Below are positions 11,800-24,006 of a DNA stretch of 64,000 bases, piece after piece (the stretch's first letter is position 1; every line of letters starts with the position of its first letter). Source of the stretch: Gonocerus acuteangulatus (Eukaryota; Arthropoda; Insecta; Hemiptera; Coreidae); NCBI GenBank assembly GCA_946811695.1, contig OX328128.1:72903121-72967120 (forward strand). The letters run 5' to 3'. The position numbers and the translations under genes are program-made. Under the pieces are notes generated by a model. It was not told where the DNA came from. It was given only the letters and a program-made list of their open reading frames with translations, and did not search any database.

Positions 11800-11930
11800 G
11801 TTGACAGACAGTAGAAATAACGGCCGGGAATTCTTAATATTGTCCCTGAGTAAACCCCCTCTCCCGACAAACCAATTTAGTATATTTTTAATAAAGTTAC
11901 TTTTCCTGAAATGGGGACAACGTATATTAC
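11800..11930 (+). repeat. Single diverged unit of the ~145-bp C-rich repeat
   Basis: The run of blocks gaaataacggccggga, gagtaaaccccctctccc and aaccaatttagtatatttt matches the array at 60660-61130 and the one at 63826-64000. Confidence 0.55.
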
Positions 11931-12440
11931 ACATAGTTTATCGTGCGATATAAAAAAAAAATATTGACAGCTGATGGCGTCTTAGTAAATTGTGTCCCCC
12001 TTCAGATAGACGGATTTTCCTGGTTAGCGAACTCCTCGTAGTGAAAAATGTTAACAGACACACACACATTCAAGTTTAGATTTAAAGAAGCTACATTTCT
12101 TCAATGGGCACCATCCATTTATAATCGTTATCAATGTATGTATTTAACAACGTATATCAGGCAATTAACAAAACTACTCTTGTCCGTAAATATCAAAATT
12201 TTGGTTTAACACTTTTTCTTTTTCAGACGTGACAACATGTTAACAAATATTCAAGCACCCTGCCATTTTTATGTACCAAAAACAAATATTCTAAAATATA
12301 CCGCCTATTATGTGTAACACTTGTTAAACCTATTTGCCATAAGTGAAATTTGTTTTTCCGGTTGGTAGATTTTGCTGGTTAACGTACTTTTGACGTTTCG
12401 TTTTAGAAAATTAATTTTTCCTTATATATCATTGAAATGC

Positions 12441-12443
<3 letters not shown>

Positions 12444-12487
<44 letters not shown>

Positions 12488-12656
12488 CATAAACTATAAT
12501 ACAATTAGATTTTTGTTGTCATTGTATGTTAGATTAGATTAGTGTCTAATGCTAGATAAACAGCATGGTCGCCCTTCTGGATATTATAATGTTTTTATTA
12601 TTTTTTTTGTGATATGCTGTACGCTTTAATGTATGTTGAATATTTTAATATACACT

Positions 12657-12729
<73 letters not shown>

Positions 12730-12745
12730 TTATACATACATATAC

Positions 12746-12800
<55 letters not shown>
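12444..12800. repeat. (CA)n then compound (TA)n/(TACA)n microsatellite
   Basis: A (CA)n run at 12444-12477, then a long (TA)n at 12657-12715 and an interrupted TACATA/TA tract to about 12800. Open frames over it are low-complexity artefacts. Confidence 0.92.
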
Positions 12801-13439
12801 CATATACATATGTGTGTGTATATTCAATGAAAATTTAAGAAATTCCAGATTTTTGCATTACTTCAGAGATTCCAATGAAATGAGTGCAAAGTGGAACCAA
12901 ATACATGTCATGGAAAGGTCTTATCATTGGTTTGACGGCTCGAATTATTTCGGGAGAAAACCTAAAGATAAGGTTATCAATATAGTGATAAGAGGGCTGT
13001 TTTTGGAATTCACTTCTTGTTGCATTGTATACTGACGCATGGCCTTTCCAGGCAACAAAAATGGTTTTATTAATGTTTCGTAGTTTAATAAATTAATTTA
13101 TTTGAATTATTATTAATCGTGAGACGTTTTAGAGATTTTTTTTCTATATTATAAAAATTATGAGATAATCCGCAAATTATTATTTTTAATTATTATACAC
13201 AGTTTTGTGATTTAGATACAAATTTGATCATAAAATAGATAAAATCATTTCGTGATTCTTCTTTCTTTTGGTAATCTGAAAATTGTAGTAAATTAGGTAC
13301 CATTAATTTTATCTAGATTTAATTAATTTAAATTTCTTATGTTAGCTGTTTTAGATTGTCCTAATTGTTTTTGTTTTTTTAATTAAGATAATTTTGTCAT
13401 TTTGGGTTTCATTTTGTATTAAAATTCTAAAAACGTAAG

Positions 13440-13640
13440 TCAAATATATATATTTAAAATTTAATGAAATTTACCACGACAATACTTCTGTCTTTCCCAA
13501 AGCAGAATGTGCCTTGCGGAATTTTGCGCAACAGAAATCATAGCGTTTATTCTTATTGTATATATCTCAAAATGTTAAATGGAATAAAACCACTCATAAC
13601 GTGAACTATTAAACCGTTTCTAAGTGGAAATTATTATAAG
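13440..13640 (+). repeat. Diverged fragment of family X
   Basis: Follows the order of the family X middle part: a tatata run, gaaattt, a gcggaattttgcgca block, a catagcgttta block, and then aaaaccactca...accgtttc. Well diverged from copies 1 and 2, hence old. Confidence 0.45.
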
Positions 13641-13842
13641 ATAATACGGAATAAGGAAATTATTATAAGATATAATAATAATTATTATAAGATAATACGA
13701 CAATTCCAGTTTAACTTCAAAACAATGTTATGACATTCATCAAAGCATGTAGATGCCAAGCAATTGTGCATTTGACAAAATCCGGTACTAACGTATTAGC
13801 TTCAACGCAGGTTAACGATGTAGATCACGTTGAGAGATCATG

Positions 13843-14000
13843 AATAGCGCACTTCTATTGGTCTATTCCTATGAGCACTTCTATTGGTCTATTCCTATGA
13901 GCAATTCTATTGGTCATTGAGTTTATAGTAACCGTCTTGTTCCCTTTCTATTTAGAACGCAATTCATTTGTACATTGGTGTTTTTTACGCGATTGGTGTT
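13843..14000 (+). promoter_or_regulatory. Promoter-like segment with three repeated CCAAT boxes
   Basis: Three ~26-bp near-identical units each contain cttctattggtctattcc-type sequence (inverted CCAAT), followed by tctatttagaac as a weak TATA-like element. The segment opens with ttgagagatcatg, which could be the left end of a solo LTR; a polyadenylation-like aataaactaataaaa lies near 14936-14950. I could not find a second LTR, primer-binding site or flanking duplication. Confidence 0.25.
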
Positions 14001-14630
14001 CTTTTGTTGCTTGTTAAGCGATTTCCTAGTTTGTTATTTATTTTCCTAGTTTGACGTTTGTTTTACCGAAACAAATGAAGTACTATTAAATTGCATATCG
14101 GTCCATTATCTATCGAAAAACTATCCTTGGTCTATATTACTAACGAGTTAGATTGATTAGAGTTTCGATATAAGCTTGAGCGAGCGGAAACGCATAGCAA
14201 TTGTTCCATTAAGTGCTTTTGCTGCCTCACAGTTACATTGAAACTCTAGTCAACTATTGGCAAAAACTCAATTGACGCCTTGATCCAGATCTCTGACCCG
14301 GTGATGATCCAGATCTCTGAGAGCCGGTTCTTTAACCTTCTTTGAAGCTAATACGTAAGTACCCAAAATCCTGACGAAAAGAATGGAGGATCATCTGAAT
14401 CGGAGAATATGTTGCTTTATGTTCCGGTTTTCGTTGTGTTCTTCTGCAAGCCATTCCAAATAACATTATACAAAAACGTGCTAAGATGGTGTATGTAGTT
14501 CTTCGCGTTTTGAGGTTTGTTAGTTTTTGTGCTGGTAGAACGTAGCCCGAATAGGTGTAGACTTCTGACTAAAGCTAGCCTTCGTGTTTTATCAACGGGC
14601 TCGTAAATGTTCTTAGACTATTGACAAAAC

Positions 14631-14945
14631 GTGATATTGACCATAAAACGCGATTTGACCTCGTCAATGAACTCTCTGTACATTCAGTCACTTGCGTGTT
14701 TGTCGCCCGCACACTATGTTCATTGTGATACATATTTTCGTGATTTTGATGTTATTTGTGATTTTTACGTTTTTCTTAAGAGTTCTCATGTTTATCTTCG
14801 AAATATGCGTTTTGTTGGTTTTCTATTTGTTGTGCAGCTGCCGTTTTTATTTGTTCTTTTTGGAATTTATTCTTGTCATTATTTGTTGACCCAAAATCAT
14901 CCTTGTTCAGTGACACATATTTTGTGTATAAGGAAAATAAACTAA
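14631..14945 (+). other. Long open frame without recognisable family
   Basis: A 104-codon frame and an overlapping hydrophobic frame occur in T-rich sequence. No domain or homologue is recognised, and T-rich DNA produces Phe/Leu/Val-rich frames by chance. Probably not a gene. Confidence 0.15.
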
Positions 14946-15073
14946 TAAAAGATAATGAAATCTTAAATATATATTGTCAGCTTTGGAGTATGCGATAAGA
15001 ATCAGAATCTGGCAGTATGTTTGCTCGTGTAGGAGTGCATCTTAGATTTCTTCAGATCCGCAGTAAGTCTGTC

Positions 15074-15105
<32 letters not shown>

Positions 15106-15224
15106 GTTTTACTGTAAGCCACCTTCGCTTGTCCAGTCTACACCACATATCAGAGAGAGAGGGTTATACGGAAATCCACGTACGCCATTCTAAATTCATA
15201 CTATATAAGAATTCAAGGGATGGT

Positions 15225-15420
15225 CTGATTTTTCGGAATTCTTTATTTTGAACGTTTAAGCAGCCTTCTTCAACAAGAAAGTCCTTTGGTGGTCGTGGAT
15301 AAGTGTGGTGTGACATTTATTCATGGTCATCTAAAAGACGTCGTTGTCTTCCTCCATCTCGTAGACATTTTTTAATGAAGAATAGCCTGCCAAAACGTTC
15401 AAAATAAATATTTTTCCGAA
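15225..15420. repeat. Imperfect palindrome of Penelope-type terminal sequence
   Basis: The left part (attttgaacgtttaagcagccttcttcaac) mirrors the right part (aatgaagaatagcctgccaaaacgttcaaaat). Both carry the decayed GAAGAAGGC...AAACGTTC signature of the hammerhead-like repeats, arranged as an inverted pair, as at 36336-37110. Confidence 0.45.
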
Positions 15421-15469
15421 AATCTGGCGAATTCTGTAACGAATCCTGCATCTCTTTACGTAGGGACTA

Positions 15470-15880
15470 TACAGGGTGTACAGCAAGTAGCCGCCAATAC
15501 TCAAGGGGGTAAAACTAGATCAAAAATGTCTGCCAACCTAACGTTTCTATTTTGTTCCCGTCATATGCCGTTCTAAAGGTTATTTGAAAAAAAAAAAAAA
15601 AAAAAAAAAATGTTTTTCTTTGCTTGTAACCATTATTCTACCACGTTACATTACATTTTTTAAATCAGCTCTATGGTAAATGCACTTTCAATGCTCACAT
15701 GAGTCTATTTCGAACCGCAATAACTGTTTTAACAGTTGATATTAATAAAAAAATCTAGTTAGCAATCAGAATCTCTACTCTTCCAAAAAAAAATCTTTAA
15801 GATGCCGAATCTTACAAAAGTTGTAAAATTTAACCACCTTTCTAACAGTATACTCAGATCTGAGATTATCTATCCTTTTC
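15470..15880 (+). repeat. Interspersed repeat family Y, copy 3
   Basis: Shares ordered blocks with both arms at 31585-32970: ccgttctaaagg, acattacattttttaaatcag, gccgaatcttacaaaag and gtatactcagatctgag. A poly-A run at 15588-15610 replaces the matching A-rich segment. Non-coding. Confidence 0.7.
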
Positions 15881-16319
15881 TTAGTGGAGTACAACAGCCT
15901 TCGAAATCGTATGGGGAAAAACAGTAAGAAGAACCCTAAAAACGTATTCCATTATGACATTTTCATGGCGATTTTCAACCTTGATTTCAATATCTCCTTT
16001 CCTTACCTTTTGAAAGATACGTGCAGTACGTGTGACCAAGAGGGACTCCGAAAAATCTTTACCGCGGGCCATTTGCAATTCCTGAGCCCAAGTTCAATGA
16101 CTTGCAACAAATTAAACAGTTTGTTTACACCAGCTTCAAAAACTTGTCACGAGCATTTGTCATTATTTATTTATTGATGATGATGCTCCGCATCTAAAGC
16201 GAAGAGCATTTAATTTCCTGTATTAAGTTGACGCAGGTGCATTTGTCATTAAAAATAACGTCAAAGATACCCGGATTATATTCTAGATGAAGAAGATTAT
16301 ACCATGAAGGTAAACATAT

Positions 16320-16569
16320 CGTCGATACAAAAGCAAACTAACGAATATGAAAAAATGCATCTTTCATTGTCTATCTTTAATAATTTCTGCTGGACTTATT
16401 TACGGCAAATTCTTCAATCTGACTTCACTCTATTAAAGGGAAAGTATTCCACTATCAAAAGGTCAAATCTGCCGAATATTTGACTGTCCAAAAAAAAATT
16501 ATGAATAAATACTTTTCCACTCTGAAAAGTGGTGATTTTCATATTCGTTAGTTTGCATTTGTATCGACA
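16320..16569 (-). mobile_element. 250-bp MITE, copy 2, interior reversed relative to copy 1
   Basis: Same terminal inverted repeats as 3340-3588 (cgtcgatacaaa at the left, gtatcgaca at the right), flanked by ATAT at 16316-16319 and 16570-16573. The interior is the reverse complement of copy 1 with few differences. Confidence 0.87.
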
Positions 16570-16644
16570 ATATAATAACGTGTTAGCCGAAGAAAAAATA
16601 CTTTATCAAATTGTTTTAATGAAAAGTTCTCCTGATGCGTCCAA

Positions 16645-16647
<3 letters not shown>

Positions 16648-16692
<45 letters not shown>
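16648..16692. repeat. Poly-T run
   Basis: About 44 T residues with no recognised SINE or LINE body attached. Confidence 0.9.
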
Positions 16693-16696
<4 letters not shown>

Positions 16697-17664
16697 ACTT
16701 GCGTTTTTCGAATCTTTCTATCTTAATTTAATGAAGTATTTGTACCTTGAACTGCCCAAAAAAATCATTTTATTTGATAGCGAACACCTGTAGGAAAAAC
16801 TCGGTTAGTATTGTAAACATAGGAAATTTGGAACATTAATCTTGTTTTTTCATGTTTCTCAAAATTGCATTTTAGTAAAATTCATTGCTTTTCCCCCTGG
16901 AACTTCATATTCATACGCTTCTTAAAATCTGATATACTTCCTCTGAATGAAGAGAGAAAGTAAAAAATTGATTAAAAAAGAAAACAATAATAACTCGGTC
17001 AATAATGGATTGCACAAACAAAAATATAAATACTGCCAGCCATTCTTAGATAAGAACGAAAGGAGAAAAAAATCAGGTCAATTGGGAATAAACGCTTCGA
17101 TAGGAGCCATCAATAATTTCCGAGGGTTGCATAATGATCAGTAGAAAAAATATAGATCATCAGAGTCAATTAATTCCCAAGTGTAGACATTGACGCCTGG
17201 ACAGTTAATTTACATATCCATTTGAAATATGACGGGGAATTATTTGTGTCAAGTTAGTTGGATTGTTAGTTAAATTACGAAGTTATTTAATATGTATACA
17301 TTTAAAACAAATGAACGATTTTCCTTATTTTGTTTTAGAACACGCCTTTATTGATATTTATAATTCATTTTGAGTCACTATTTCTTAATTGTTCTAAGAA
17401 TTTTATTGTTTGTGTGTTTTTATAAAGGATTCATTGTAATTTTCTTTCTGATATCTTATCGCATAAAGTTGTCGTTCATGTCATGGAGTCATGTTTCGTT
17501 TGAATCTTCGGTATCTATATTTCTTAGATGTGTTGTTTATAATTTTTAGTTGTTCTAGTTTATAAGGTGTATGATTATTTGCTCTTATAGTAGTTTCTGG
17601 GAGTTTTATTTAGATTTCATCTCTGTTTCTTACTGGCAAATTTAACTTTTGACCCTCAATACGC

Positions 17665-18065
17665 CACGTGCTTTGTACCTGTCATTTTTATAGTACGCCG
17701 TATTCCTTTAATGTTATTCTTGTTAGAAGAGATGTTTAAGATGGTCTTAACTTTTTCTCCTAAGCTGATGATCTATTTAAACGTTATCTCAGTTGCAATT
17801 TAACTGTTGACCACTTAAACGCCACGTGGTTAGCAACTGTCATTCTCATTTTATGCAGCTATGCCCGGGGGATAATCACCGGGTAATCTGTTCTATTTGA
17901 ATGTTATGACTAGCAAATCACTTTTTTGGACGGATAGCTTACGCAATCGACGCTAATGGGCACGAAGAGTAATCTATTATTTGAATGATATTACTAGTAT
18001 GTTTTTGCAAATTTCATTTCTAAGTATACATTCACCACGTGGTTAGTTTCATTTTAAACGTCGCA
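17665..18065 (+). repeat. Three heads of SINE family B (CCACGTGGT type)
   Basis: Heads near 17675, 17822 and 18030 share cgccacgtggttagcaactg followed by tcattctcattt (variously decayed). The spacing is irregular (about 145 and 210 bp). In a fuller copy (52571-52735) the same head precedes a B-box-like segment, so these are read as decayed tRNA-like SINE heads. Confidence 0.45.
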
Positions 18066-18069
18066 TTTT

Positions 18070-18182
18070 TTATTTTTTTTTTAATGCCAACGTGGTCGGT
18101 CACCCAGTCAGGTACTGACCACGCCCGACGTCGCTTAACTTCGGTGATCTACGGGAACCGGTGCATTCAACGTGGCTATTTT
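18070..18182 (-). repeat. 5S rRNA-derived SINE fragment
   Basis: On the minus strand the order of conserved 5S rRNA blocks is preserved: gccacgttgaatgcacc (for the CCACCCTGAACGCGCC block), then the aagttaagcgacgtcgggcg block (for AGCTAAGCAGGGTCGGGC) and tggtcagtacctgactgggt (for TGGTTAGTACTTGGATGGG). It ends in a short poly-A (poly-T on +). It is too diverged to be a functional 5S gene. It lies between a family B head and a family B-like tail, suggesting insertion into a family B SINE. Confidence 0.72.
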
Positions 18183-18320
18183 ATATAGCCCTTTCTACGG
18201 GTTTGAAAAAAGGAAAGGCATCGGCCTTATCCTTGCTTGAAAAGAGTGACAACCTGTGGATAAATCCTGCCAAAAATCTGTGCTTAAATGGACGATAAGA
18301 TTTAATAAAAAAATATTAGT
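18183..18320 (+). repeat. Family B SINE central block and tail
   Basis: gaaaagagtgacaacctgtg followed by gataaat and, later, aatggacgataagattta match the corresponding blocks at 34233-34310 and 52648-52735. It lacks a poly-A tail and ends in TAA/AAT-rich sequence. Confidence 0.5.
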
Positions 18321-18614
18321 AATGAATAATTGCCTCAATTGTAAATTTGTTTATTTAATTTCTGGAGCAAACCTCAAATTCTTATGAACCAATTTTGCTT
18401 TTTTTAGCAACATATATTTCTCTTTAGTAAGGCACGATTACTGCAGAGTTGTTTTGCCAGACAGACCAAATTACAGACAAATTAATAACTTGATTCTTGA
18501 GTGAACCCCAAGAAGGAATCTCTTTAAATGAGCTTGATGTAAACCAGAGTTTCGTTACTACATAACAATTCTATAGAATCTTGGGGCACATTAACGAACT
18601 CCAATCGTTTGCTG

Positions 18615-18805
18615 TTAAGATACTGTACCAAATTCATGAGGAAAAAACAAAAATTGTGGCCGCTATCATGTTAACAGACACATATATGCAAATGCTAACT
18701 GATTTTTGGTAACTAGTAGCTAGGATCGAGTAAGATTTCAAGAAATGTTTCAAAAATTCTCTAATGATTGCAACCTTCAGAAAGTGCTAAAACTGTAAAA
18801 GTTGC
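18615..18805 (+). repeat. Interspersed repeat fragment related to 61140-61430
   Basis: Shares the blocks gtggccgctatcatgttaac, a following acaga motif, agctaggatcgagtaag, gaaatgtttcaaaaattc and agaaagtgctaaaa with the region around 61190-61430. Non-coding. Confidence 0.55.
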
Positions 18806-20459
18806 TCATAGAATAAATAAAAATACAACTGATTAGCAGAATTTCAAATGCAAGATTACTGTGATGCGGAAAATCATGATACACCAAAAGAAAAAGATGT
18901 TCCATCAAGGTCTTGAAGTCTCTAATTGTAGAATTGACATTCAAATAACTCAGCCGGTCGTTCGGTGCTTAAAATACCCTCTCTTGATTCCAGCAGTGTC
19001 TATATTTAGGCGGCTCCTGAGTAGATGCAACCCTTCGCCGCGGAGTCCAACCTTGGGAGGGACGCTGGATTAAATAGGTTCTTCAAGCTCATGGTGTTGG
19101 TATCTCGGATAGAGTTGGGGAAGGTCATGGTATAGATAGTTCTAGGGTTTAGGAGCTAAAAAGGGCTCTGGAAGAGATTAGTAGGATCACATTTCCACCT
19201 TAGGCAAATGTAGGGACTAACAGAAATAGAATGATAGATGGAAAGGGCCAATAAGTAAATAAATTAGTAAATACGGGTAAAATTATATGTACATGTCCAA
19301 AGATTCACGAAACAAGTCTCACTAGAAACATCGTGACATACACTAAAAGACATACCGTGGATTCAGAAAATTAAAAACAAACTGCAGAAAATCAAAATAC
19401 AAATAGTAGAGACGAAACTCTACTAGTTATAAGATAAATATATGGATAATGTCGTCGGAAATAAATAGCTCACGTTAAAAAATAAAATAAAATCAACCTT
19501 AAATAAATAATCAAAATCGGTAGGACCTTCCGAAATACAATTAACACTGTTTTGACAAGTTTGATTTTCTTTGTGTCCAAACTTGTTACATTTTTTTTTT
19601 TTTTTTTTTTTCTCATTTCTGTCATCAGGCCAAACTGCCCCTCTCCTTTCTTTAATCTCCCTTCCACAGACTTCTGATTAAATAAAGTTATCTGAAAGTG
19701 TTTCTTTAAAGGTCTGTTTGCGTGATTCTGTGCTGCGTTGAAACCAGCTACTATACATGTCATTATACGTTCTTTCTTAGTAGGATCCATTGTTTTGATG
19801 TACTCGCAGAATTTTAATCTGAAATATTTGATGTCTGTAAGTATATTCCTTTATTCGATTATCACGCTAATTCTGTCAGATATACCATATACTGTATATT
19901 TTCATATATAACTTAAAAGCTATTGAGAAATCGTATAAATTAAACAGGATCATTCGATAGCCTAATTTATTTCCTACAAATAATGTTCTAATGGAAATTC
20001 CGATAGGAATACCAGAGAAAACGGTTATTGAAGTTCACAGTAGGATTCTACATTATCTAAATCTCATTAGATAAAAGAGATCGCACAGTTTCGGTGAATT
20101 GTTATAACTTTTTCTAGCGATTTTAACCTTAGTTAGTGGTTACGTTTCTTTGCTAGGAAATAAGCTAAAAATTATTGATAATCTACCAAGAATCCGCAAG
20201 AGAGCAAATGTCCCATTGATAAAATATCTATTTGATACGATGAGATCACCACTGAGTCAAGGTGCGACCTATGCATTCGTAGTAACAATTCTCAGTATCC
20301 GTTATCACTCAGTGACTGTTATCTTGGTGATTTCACTTTTGGACCCGAAGAGACTTACCGATAGAAGGTCGAGTGGAAGTAAAAAAAAAAACTTGACTTT
20401 CTCTAGCAATAAAGTGTGCATGTCTATGTATTATAGAAAGTTTTAAAAGCTCATAAATT

Positions 20460-20940
20460 CTTTAAGGAATGTTAGTTTTTTATACATTTTGGCTTATAAA
20501 AACCATTTTTCCCCCCAAGTTCATGAAGACACTTCTTCCTAATAGGCTGCTTCAGTCTCTTCATCTCCACATAGTTCCTACAGCAGGTATCAGACAATAT
20601 CTGCTTAGTGTACTCTAATCTTGGTCTTCCTCTCCCATTCCTCCCTTCCCTTCTTCCCTCCATAACTATACCCACGAGTCCTGCTCCAGTCTCTTCATCT
20701 CCACATAGTTCCTACAGCAGACATCGGACACTATCTGCTTAGTGTACTCTAATCTTGGTCTTCCTCTCCCATTCCTCCCTTCCCTTCTTTCCTCCATAAC
20801 TATACCCACGAGTCCTGCCCCAGTCTCTTCATCTCCTCTTAGTTTCTACAGCAGACATTGGACCCTATCTGCTTAGTGTAATCTGATCTTGGTCTTCCTC
20901 TCCCATTCCTCCCTTCCCTTCTTCCCTCCATAACTGTCGA
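20460..20940 (-). pseudogene. Three tandem copies of a non-LTR retrotransposon C-terminal fragment
   Basis: Three ~135-bp units (about 20545-20678, 20679-20814 and 20815-20937) repeat the same coding segment. The minus-strand translation of the first reads GRGRPRLEYTKQILSDTCCR then NYVEMKRL, the GRPR...Y...QI..D..C..Y.EMKRL signature found near the C-terminus of some LINE reverse transcriptases. The unit length is not a multiple of three, so the array cannot be one long protein. The first copy continues through KKCLHELGGK to a stop near 20472. Likely a LINE 3' fragment that was tandemly amplified. Confidence 0.6.
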
Positions 20941-20948
20941 CCGGAAAA

Positions 20949-21413
20949 GATGTCTTTGGCGATCCCAGTGAAAAATCGTGTCCTAGTTGAAATATTGTTG
21001 AATTCAAACGACAGAAGTGTGCTATCGGTATGCGAGTATTTGACAGATCAATTTCCAATATCCGATGAGCATATTTCGTTACTCAAACGGAAGTTATCTC
21101 AATCTGTTGTGCTGAAATTTTAAAAAAGTGGGCTGAGCTAGGGACAGATGTATTTTTTAAGAAATAAATCGGTTCTCATTGGATGAGATTTTTTGAATAT
21201 CTCCACCATCACCTGAGCCAAGCCAAGTGCAGTTCAGAGGCCGAACACAAAACGAGTTGTCATGAGTGTGACTTAAGCCTTTATTGTGGTTTTATGACCG
21301 GTAAGCGTGCACAATTTCAGGTTTTTACTCAACAACATCAAAAGTCTTTGAGTATTGGGCGCTTTTTGACCACTGTGCGCAAGTACTATACGATGCCTGC
21401 TGGCATTGCATGA
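20949..21413 (+). pseudogene. Frameshifted open frame of unknown protein
   Basis: An ATG at 20949 opens a 57-codon frame (MSLAIPVKNRVLVEILLNSN ...) ending at 21120-21122. One base shift in an A-run there restores KKWAELGTDVFFKK, and a further frame (21183-21413) contains a Cys/His-rich stretch (CSSEAEHKTSCHECDLSLYC). The composition is protein-like and unlike the surrounding A/T noise, so this looks like a broken gene, probably of a transposon. I do not recognise the family. It begins just beyond the tandem LINE fragment. Confidence 0.35.
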
Positions 21414-21992
21414 GATACTTTCTGATCACTATATTTCGTCATTTCTCCCAAATTAATTCGGCTTCTCAAGTATAATATCAAAATCCTGCTCCACTGGAAC
21501 TGCTAGTACAAATACAATCTGGCATATGCTCATAAATGCTTAATCAGAACGAATACTTGTATGCTTGCGTGCCCTTTTTTGATGGACTAACAACATTAGT
21601 TTTATTTACAGATATTGCTAATTGATGTTATTCTGTTTGTTTGTTGTTAAACGTTTTTTGTTTTGTTTTTTCTAGTGTGTATTAATAATAGTTGTTATGA
21701 AATAGTAGTTGTAGTTATTGATTTTATTGTTAAATGATATTGAGTTTTTGTTTGTTTGATGATATTAGAATATTTTACAATTGTGACAATTTATATTGAT
21801 TTGTAAATTGCGCGTTGTTTTATTAAGAATGAAACGGTTCTTAGATAAACTTACAATATCTGCCTTAATATATATTGTGGTCAGTACAGCCCTTCACAAG
21901 CTGACAAGGAATTCCGAATTACGTGCGAAGATACGTAGTTCTGAAGTTCAGAGAGTGTTTAAATAAGGGTTTTCTTTGATTTAATTTTTTTT

Positions 21993-22025
<33 letters not shown>

Positions 22026-22254
22026 GATAATTACTTTAATAAATTACAACAGATATTAATTTTTCTTTATATCCGCTCCAATTCTCAACACACAGCCGTG
22101 AAAACGGCCTTTTGTAGCGCGTAGCGTTGTCTACGGTTCAGTTTTTTCATAGAGTCGGTCATTTCGCCATTAAACCGAAGCGTGTCTGGTAAGCCAGTTC
22201 CGTTACAAGGGATCTTGTTCCGCTTGTAAATAATACTGGAATAGCACTGGCATT

Positions 22255-22256
<2 letters not shown>

Positions 22257-22311
<55 letters not shown>
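22257..22311. repeat. (TA)n microsatellite
   Basis: About 27 TA units, uninterrupted. Confidence 0.95.
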
Positions 22312-22312
<1 letters not shown>

Positions 22313-22614
22313 TTAGTACATAGTATTTAGTATTTGATATTTTAAAATTGTCTATTTCTTAATAACGTGCGGTGTAAATCAAGAAAATTAGTTGCCTCCA
22401 CTCTTATATGAAATTTTCGAATATTTTATTCAAGAGGAACTTTGATGTGAACGTTTCACCTTGAATGACATTTCTGATAAAGAGCTACATTGATAAGATT
22501 TCATGTTATACTGTTATCGCATTGACCGTAGAAAGTGTTTCCTTATTTTTTTTATGATTCAATTTTAAGGTCAAAGTATTTTTTTTTTTTTTTTTTTAGT
22601 ACCAGGGTTCTTTT

Positions 22615-22749
22615 TAGTGCGGTTCCTCCCTCCCCCATAGGGAGGAACCCCGCTTATAGGGTTGATACAATGAAACAAACTGGAAGTGCCGACTAGAAAA
22701 TTTCGCGTTTCAGAACCCCTAGAGACCGAAAATAACGGTGGTTCAAATT

Positions 22750-22788
<39 letters not shown>

Positions 22789-23515
22789 TTATATATATAT
22801 ATATATTTGTCTGTTCGCTCTCTAGCTAGAAGACGAATGGTCCGATTTTGATGAAATTTGGTACAAAAATCCTTCGTCCAATTTGAAAGGTCAAGTTCGT
22901 TAACCAGCAAAATCCGCCTACTGGAAGATGGCGTTTGGGGCGAAATTCGCGCAAAAAAAATCGTAACGCTTACGTTTTTGAGTTCATAAGCTTCTAAGTA
23001 CTCGTTTTATATGATTCCTGGGCTAGGAAAACGAATGAAACCATTTTCAAGGCGATAGCTTTAACCGTTTTCGAGAAAATTGGAAAAATATTTTTTGAAT
23101 ACCGTTTTTGGTTTGGGTACTTAGAATCATGGGATTCAGTTGAAACATTTTCTGCATGTTCTACTTTCATCAAAACTAATATGTTGAAATTTTGGTTACG
23201 TTTGGAGTTAAGGAAGGGTTAGAATAAAATATTTTATTAACAGACTTAAAAAGTTTTGGTAACTTTGTATATTTTCCTTAATATCTCGAAAAAGGTTGAG
23301 AATCTTGGTAAACGAAAGAATACCATTAGAAAGCTTACTAAATGCTCTACAAAAAAGGTTCTGATGAAAGTTTTGATTAGGCGATGTCAATCGGAGAAAT
23401 AAGTGCTTAAAACATTAAAGTAATTGATTTTGCTTATTCGAACTGTTCTTTTTGTCTGTTTTTATTCCTTGTTATTTTTTAATTGCTTATAGTTGGATAA
23501 TTCATTGTTAGAAAT
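22615..23515 (+). repeat. Interspersed repeat family X, copy 2
   Basis: Nearly base-for-base the same as 1235-2085: the ggttcctccc hairpin, an expanded and interrupted (TA)n (22753-22806 against 1371-1397), then the same blocks through to tatagttggataat. It lacks the internal duplication seen in copy 1. A handful of substitutions in ~850 bp implies recent spread. Confidence 0.85.
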
Positions 23516-23843
23516 ATAGCTTGCCAAGAGAAAAAGATTCGTTGACGTCTTTTGAATATTTTCAATTGCCTTTATGCTGTTGGTTTTTTTTATTTTATTT
23601 TTTAATTGATTTTATCTGTAGAATTATTACTATAGTAAAAGAACACAGGAATGTGTGAAAATATTTGATATTTTCCAATTCATTGAAACGTATGAAATGA
23701 AGTATCGGTAGAAGAGGATTCTAGGGTCTAACGGACCTGACCCCAGGTATAGCCATAAAACCCTTTGAACAAAGGCCGAGGAAAATATTATCTGTTTCTA
23801 TTCTATGCTTTTCAAATGAGAATAGGGATATGAACAGGAACCG

Positions 23844-24006
23844 GGGTCTCCCGTGGTCTAATGGCTAGCGCCTTGGATTCATAAGCGGGAGATGGTGGGT
23901 TCGATTCCTAACCTCCGGCAGGAATTTTATCATCCCACGGCTCGCTGGTGAAATTCCTCGCTACACCCTGGATGTCGGCGCTAATGACCTAGATGTATAT
24001 GTGCCG

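Noticed and set aside
12614..12838. Open frames of Tyr-Ile-Tyr-Ile repeats over (TA)n tracts (also at 5218, 36068, 44833, 54377 and elsewhere)
   Set aside because: They are translations of microsatellites, on both strands, with no other protein features.
23846..23915. Functional tRNA gene
   Set aside because: A and B boxes are present but the cloverleaf stems do not close, and the sequence continues into a SINE body with poly-A; two copies with target duplications show it is a SINE.
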